A stretch of 64,000 bases of DNA from NCBI GenBank assembly GCA_965262775.1, contig CBDHFT010000007.1:186001-250000 (forward strand), in the 5' to 3' direction. Below are positions 60,170-64,000 of the stretch, one piece after another (position 1 is the first letter of the stretch; every line of letters begins with the position of its first letter). The position numbers were made by a program, and so were the translations under genes. The notes below the pieces were generated by a model that worked only from the letters and a program-made list of their open reading frames with translations, was not told where the DNA came from and did no database searches. Origin of the DNA: JASGCL01 sp965262775 (GTDB lineage Bacteria; Pseudomonadota; Alphaproteobacteria; JASGCL01).

Positions 60170-60910
60170 ATGTTCGTTACCAAAAAAATATTGCCATTGT
60201 TTTTTTATCGCCAGCAAAAATTTGGCCCAAGGTTTGTGGCAGCTATTTGTTTTTTAACTTCGTCGCTTATTGCCGCCCCTATCAACCAGGCGAAGGCCGA
60301 AGCGGTCATTCAATGGGACATGGGGGTCGCCATCCCTTTGGGTAATGTAACCTACACCAGCACCGCCACCCCGCTGGTTCCTGAAGCACCCGTATTTTTT
60401 CAAACGACTCTGGCGGCGGGTTACCGCTTTAATATCAGGCCTTGGTTTTTTATTGCCCCCATGGGTTATTATCGTCTAACCGCTGGGGTTTTGGAATATC
60501 GCGATACCTACCCATCGCAGGCCCAAGCCGTCGGCGTTATACAAAACCATTTTTATCAACACCAATTCCTCGGCAATGACTTGGCGGCGGGGTTTGATAT
60601 CGGCTTTTTGATTAAGCGGTGGACCATTACTTCGGGGTTTTATGTCGGTGGGCGTTACAGCCTTACACAATTTAATGACAGGGATTTTACCACCCGCACC
60701 CTGCTATCGCCTGCGCATCCCTGGGTCAGTGCTGGCTGGCAACTTATTTTGAATCCACGCCTATCGGTGGATTATCGTATCGTTGACAATATTGACCTTG
60801 GTGCCACCGTTGATTACAGCTTTACCACCAAAACCATACCGCAAAATAATAACCCCGCGGCGCAACAAGATTTTATTAACGCGGGCCTACGTGCTACCTT
60901 CCATTTTTAA
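60170..60910 (+). CDS. Outer-membrane beta-barrel protein
   Basis: A 246-residue protein with a signal peptide (about residues 22-43, ending NQAKAEA) and alternating amphipathic strands (WDMGVAIPLGNVTY; FFQTTLAAGYRFNIRPWFF; RWTITSGFYVGGRYSL). It ends in the OMP-type FHF, where the C-terminal aromatic residue is recognised by BamA. It may form an 8-stranded OmpW/OmpA-like barrel; a transport role is not shown. It stands alone between rpsP and puuE. Confidence 0.8.
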   Translation: MFVTKKILPLFFYRQQKFGPRFVAAICFLTSSLIAAPINQAKAEAVIQWDMGVAIPLGNVTYTSTATPLVPEAPVFFQTTLAAGYRFNIRPWFFIAPMGYYRLTAGVLEYRDTYPSQAQAVGVIQNHFYQHQFLGNDLAAGFDIGFLIKRWTITSGFYVGGRYSLTQFNDRDFTTRTLLSPAHPWVSAGWQLILNPRLSVDYRIVDNIDLGATVDYSFTTKTIPQNNNPAAQQDFINAGLRATFHF

Positions 60911-60956
60911 TCATTTTTATCAGCTTATTTATTTTTAATAACCCCCAATAACCCAC

Positions 60957-61910
60957 ATGGACAATAAAAAATCTTCCCCTGTTATTGCAGGCAACCAGGG
61001 ACCAAGCGATAATTACCCCAGGGATCTTATTGGTTATGGCCAAAATGCGCCCAAGGTTGTTTGGCCAAATGGCGCGCGCATTGCTATCCAAGTTGTCATG
61101 AATTATGAAGAAGGCGGCGAAAATTGTATCCTGCATGGCGACAAGGCGTCGGAAGCATTCTTGTCCGAAATTGTTTCAGCCCAAATGTTAGAGGGGGTTC
61201 GCCATATCAGCATGGAAAGTATTTATGAATATGGTTCGCGTGCAGGGGTATGGCGATTGTTGCAATTATTTCGCGACAATCAAATTCCCATCACGGTCTA
61301 TGGCGTGGCAACCGCCATGGCGCGCCACGGCGCGGTGATTGAACAATGTTTAAAAGACGGCCACGAAATTGCCAGCCACGGCTACAAATGGATCAATTAC
61401 CAATATGTGTCGCGGGCGGAAGAAAAAGAGCATTTGGAAATGGCTATCGAATTACATAAAAAAATTACGGGCGAGCGGCCATTGGGTTGGTACACGGGCC
61501 GCACCAGCCCCAACACGCGCGAACTGGTCGCGGCGGAGGGTGGATTTTTATACGATGCCGATGATTATAGCGACGATTTGCCATTTTGGTCGCGGGTCGT
61601 CAATAAACCACATCTTATCGTGCCCTATACGCTGGACAGCAACGACATGCGTTTTGCCGCGGTGCAGGGTTTTAACACGGGCGACCATTTTTTTACTTAT
61701 CTAAAAGATGCCTTTGATTGTTTGTATGAGGAAGGTGCAACCGCCCCCAAAATGTTATCCATTGGTCTTCATTGTCGATTGGTGGGGCGGCCAGGGCGGA
61801 TTCAAGGATTAAAAAAATTCTTTGATTACGCACAAAAGCATGACAAGGTATGGTTTGCAAAACGGATAGACATTGCCCAACATTGGCATAAGAACTATCC
61901 AGCCTCATAA
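60957..61910 (+). CDS. puuE: Allantoinase PuuE-type polysaccharide-deacetylase family protein
   Basis: A 317-residue NodB-fold hydrolase. The N-terminus YPRDLIGYGQNAPKVVWPNG and the NYEEGGENCILHGDKASEAF segment match PuuE, a metal-independent allantoinase of purine catabolism. EIASHGYKWINYQYVSRAEE and the GWYTGRTSPNTRELVA segment are also characteristic. The substrate is likely allantoin, but PuuE relatives include other deacetylase-fold amidases. No uricase, OHCU decarboxylase or ureidoglycolate genes lie beside it. Confidence 0.88.
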   Translation: MDNKKSSPVIAGNQGPSDNYPRDLIGYGQNAPKVVWPNGARIAIQVVMNYEEGGENCILHGDKASEAFLSEIVSAQMLEGVRHISMESIYEYGSRAGVWRLLQLFRDNQIPITVYGVATAMARHGAVIEQCLKDGHEIASHGYKWINYQYVSRAEEKEHLEMAIELHKKITGERPLGWYTGRTSPNTRELVAAEGGFLYDADDYSDDLPFWSRVVNKPHLIVPYTLDSNDMRFAAVQGFNTGDHFFTYLKDAFDCLYEEGATAPKMLSIGLHCRLVGRPGRIQGLKKFFDYAQKHDKVWFAKRIDIAQHWHKNYPAS

Positions 61911-62040
61911 ACATCCCTAACCATCAAGCCGATAGATAATTTTTTACTTATGGTTTTTCATATAATTTTAATATAGTTTTAAGGTTGCAAGATAGGTATT
62001 TTTTAGCTACAGCAAAAACTGTAAGCGAGCTTATATTTTT

Positions 62041-62115
62041 TCCGCGGTAGCTCAGTGGTAGAGCAATCGGCTGTTAACCGGTTGGCCGTAGGTTCGAATC
62101 CTACCCGCGGAGCCA
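62041..62115 (+). tRNA. tRNA-Asn (anticodon GTT)
   Basis: A complete cloverleaf: acceptor TCCGCGG/CCGCGGA, D-arm GCTCAGTGGTAGAGC, anticodon loop CTGTTAA (GTT at 62073-62075), T-loop GGTTCGAATCC. CCA is encoded at 62113-62115. It lies about 130 bp after puuE, whose upstream gap is AT-rich and could hold its promoter. Confidence 0.97.
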
Positions 62116-62233
62116 TTTTCTTCTAAGATATTGCAACAGTCTTTACCTCATTTTTTTACTCATTGTATTTTTCACGAGAAAAATGGGTAGGGAATTTTGG
62201 GGCAATGCCCACCAACGATTTTAAACGTAACCC

Positions 62234-63370
62234 TTAAGTATCGCCGCGGATAATCAACATGCCCGCCGCCAATATCATGAAGGCGCCAACCATGGCAAAA
62301 ATATCGGGCGTTTCATTCCATACCAAAAACCCGACAATGAATCCTATCAGCAAGGCAACATATTCAAACGGTGCCACCACCGCGGCGGGCGCGTTGCGAT
62401 AGGCGCGTGCCAAAAACACCATCCCCACCGTGCCGATGATACCTGTCGCACCAACCAACATAAGATCGCCTAGCGCAAATGGCACCCAATTCCTGGTTAA
62501 AAAAATGAGGCTTAAATGTTGTGGGTGAAATTGTTGAAAATAAAAAACCACCGACGCCAGCGAAACGGCGACAAAAAAAAGTGCCGTTTGATACAAAGCC
62601 ATGACGAAGGGGCTTTCTTGCTGTAAAAATTTGCGATTAATAGTTTGCGACAGGCTGTAGGCTATCGCCGCCCCCAAGGGAAGCAGGCTGGCATAATCAA
62701 ACACTGCCTCGATAGGCACGGGCAAACCCTCAGGCGAAGTCGCCTGGCTTGCAAATAAGTGCCAGACATATGTCGCCATGTTGGCAAATAAATCATGCGT
62801 AAAACCAGGGCGCAAAATAATTAATGACCCCGCAAACCCAAGCACAATCGCCAACAATTGGCGCGGCGCGATGGGCTCACCAATCACCAAAAACCCAAGC
62901 AAGGCCAAAAACAACGGGGCGGTTAAAAACATCGAAACGATGGTCGCAATGGGCAAGACAGGAAAAGCAAGGTAATAACAAGTATAGGCAACCACGGCGG
63001 TCAAGCCGCGTAATAACAAAATACGCCAACGCGGCGACCAAATGGCCGCAATGCCCAGCACCTCCCCTTCTACTCGCCAGCGCGCAATAAGGACAAGCAA
63101 CAGCGGCATAGCCACCAACGCCCTAACCAACATCAATTGGCTAATGGCATAATCGTGGCTGACAAGTTTTATCACCAAATCTTGTAAGAAAAAAACCACC
63201 ACGCCAATATTGATATCAAGGATAGCGCGCGATGTTGCCGCCTTGGCCCTTGATTTTTTATTAGACGATGGTGATGAAGGGCTCGATTTCTTTCCCGAAG
63301 AATTCCCAGGCGAATTCCCAAGTGAACTCTTTGAAAGTTTTTTGGACGCGGCATTCAAAAGCTTATTCAT
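62234..63370 (-). CDS. EamA-family (DMT superfamily) transporter
   Basis: A 378-residue membrane protein with ten predicted helices in two EamA repeats (from residue ~50 to the end), the second repeat with FALGDLMLVGATGIIGTVGM and the C-terminal APFEYVALLIGFIVGFLVWNE. These proteins export amino acids or other metabolites, often as drug/metabolite exporters. The first ~48 residues are a Ser/Lys/Asn-rich cytoplasmic tail (SLGNSPGNSSGKKSSPSSPS) not typical of the family. It is on the minus strand, convergent with tRNA-Asn; rlmH lies upstream. Confidence 0.88.
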   Translation of the reverse strand: MNKLLNAASKKLSKSSLGNSPGNSSGKKSSPSSPSSNKKSRAKAATSRAILDINIGVVVFFLQDLVIKLVSHDYAISQLMLVRALVAMPLLLVLIARWRVEGEVLGIAAIWSPRWRILLLRGLTAVVAYTCYYLAFPVLPIATIVSMFLTAPLFLALLGFLVIGEPIAPRQLLAIVLGFAGSLIILRPGFTHDLFANMATYVWHLFASQATSPEGLPVPIEAVFDYASLLPLGAAIAYSLSQTINRKFLQQESPFVMALYQTALFFVAVSLASVVFYFQQFHPQHLSLIFLTRNWVPFALGDLMLVGATGIIGTVGMVFLARAYRNAPAAVVAPFEYVALLIGFIVGFLVWNETPDIFAMVGAFMILAAGMLIIRGDT

Positions 63371-63507
63371 TTTTTTTACAGGATCCCCGCTTATTTTTTA
63401 TATTTTTTTCCTATCATGCAATATTTAATAATACAATGTAAAAAAATATATTTTCGCGCGCTTGCTGGCCCACCCTGCTCCGCCGTGCTTGGGTGGCGTA
63501 ATACAAT

Positions 63508-63539
63508 GATATTAATGACCCAAGATATTAATGACCCAA
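63508..63539. repeat. Tandem 16-bp duplication covering the rlmH stop codon
   Basis: GATATTAATGACCCAA occurs twice in direct tandem (63508-63523 and 63524-63539). The rlmH stop codon (63528-63530) lies in the second copy, so the other copy is downstream of the gene on the minus strand. A simple slippage-type duplication. Confidence 0.85.
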
Positions 63540-64000
63540 ATGATAGGGCGTGCCGCGCATGATGCTATCCGCCCGAAAAAGCTGTTCCACCAATAACAGC
63601 GGCATGAATTGATGCGGAAAAGTTAGCGGGCCAAAACTAACACGCTTATGACATTTTTTTAAAAAATCTTCGCTCAACCCATCGGCCGAACCAATCACGA
63701 AATTAATCTTTTGATATTGCTGTTGTAAATGGTCAAGCAACCCCGCAAATTCCCGAGAAGTAACGGCCTGGCCCCGACCATCCAACGCCACCACCGCGGC
63801 TTTTTGTTTGGCGGCTGGTGGCCATAGTTTTTTTTCTAAAACAGCTTCCTGCTTTTTTATTCGCTCCTCACCGTTGAGGGATGAAAGCGAAGCAAGTGGT
63901 TTTAATAGGTCAAGCACCACCCTTGCCATCATTTTTTTTCTATAAGGATCTATCATATCTATCATGTCCGCCGATTTGGCGAACATCACAATATGGCAAT
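63528..64000 (-). CDS. rlmH: 23S rRNA (pseudouridine1915-N3)-methyltransferase RlmH, start probably outside window
   Basis: SPOUT methyltransferase that modifies pseudouridine 1915 of 23S rRNA on assembled ribosomes. The SAM-binding knot motifs are visible as FVIGSADGLSEDF and LTFPHQFMPLLLVEQLFRA, followed by SIMRGTPYHLGH. The frame is open to the right end of the window (in-frame ...CHIV before the first GTG/ATG at 63989/63986), so a few N-terminal codons are probably cut off; a start at 63989 would give 153 residues, the normal size. The segment AVVALDGRGQAVTSREFAGL is family-typical. Confidence 0.93.
   Translation of the reverse strand, partial: CHIVMFAKSADMIDMIDPYRKKMMARVVLDLLKPLASLSSLNGEERIKKQEAVLEKKLWPPAAKQKAAVVALDGRGQAVTSREFAGLLDHLQQQYQKINFVIGSADGLSEDFLKKCHKRVSFGPLTFPHQFMPLLLVEQLFRADSIMRGTPYHLGH

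Noticed and set aside
1..64000. CRISPR arrays, insertion sequences, prophage genes or rRNA
   Set aside because: No regularly spaced repeats, transposase, integrase, phage structural genes or ribosomal RNA sequence were seen anywhere in the window.

Overview
The window reads as chromosomal DNA of a heterotrophic alphaproteobacterium of moderate to low GC. The evidence is a MucR/Ros regulator, an FlbD-like sigma-54 activator, the AapJQMP general amino-acid transporter, the conserved ispH-thrB-rnhA and TPR-ispE pairs, a DUF2155 protein, an adrenodoxin-type ferredoxin, a tuf gene next to tRNA-Trp, and an RpoH-type promoter in front of dnaK. The metabolic mix (choline-sulfatase, polyamine-type binding proteins, lactate utilisation lutABC, malate synthase, PuuE-type deacetylase, EamA exporter) would fit a free-living, possibly marine, Rhodospirillales/SAR116-like organism, but the sequence does not fix the genus.

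Layout. 1-5.2 kb: end of guaA, a lipoprotein, ispH-thrB-rnhA, then a 321-bp gap crowded with GANTC (CcrM-type) sites plus one perfect DnaA box, and an flbD-like gene that lacks its DNA-binding domain. 5.2-11 kb: a higBA toxin-antitoxin module with its operator, CTAG palindromes, tRNA-Trp, tuf, two paralogous 4-TM proteins, a choline-sulfatase and tRNA-Gly. 11-20 kb: a flavin disulfide oxidoreductase, the aap operon (aapQ carries a one-base frameshift), an N-carbamoylputrescine amidase, dusA and a transaldolase. 20-26 kb: mucR, TPR-ispE, a degenerate gamma-glutamyltransferase lipoprotein and an AT-rich orphan gene. 26-35 kb: malate synthase, dnaK-dnaJ-prmC, ferredoxin, and two tandem PotD-like binding proteins, one frameshifted and preceded by a hairpin-rich leader. 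35-44 kb: pyrD-aroE-coaE, trpB, comM, DUF2155, DUF502 and a fused NuoE-NuoF protein. 44-50 kb: lutABC-mobA, a chromate-transporter remnant and nadK. 49-60 kb: rpsA, cmk, infC (very long IF3), thrS, two GT9-type glycosyltransferases, a Met-rich multicopper oxidase and rpsP. 60-64 kb: an outer-membrane barrel, puuE, tRNA-Asn, an EamA transporter and rlmH at the edge.

Most of the window is ordinary core genome. No CRISPR array, insertion sequence, prophage or obvious new multi-gene system was found. The observations most worth follow-up are the GANTC/DnaA-box cluster beside the HTH-less FlbD, the structured leader before the potD-like gene, the IF3 with a 107-residue Arg/Pro/Gly-rich extension (part of a wider habit of disordered tails on housekeeping proteins), the orphan gene at 25.2-26.1 kb with a possible HhH-GPD-like motif, the stand-alone NuoE-NuoF fusion, and the decayed chrA next to mobA.
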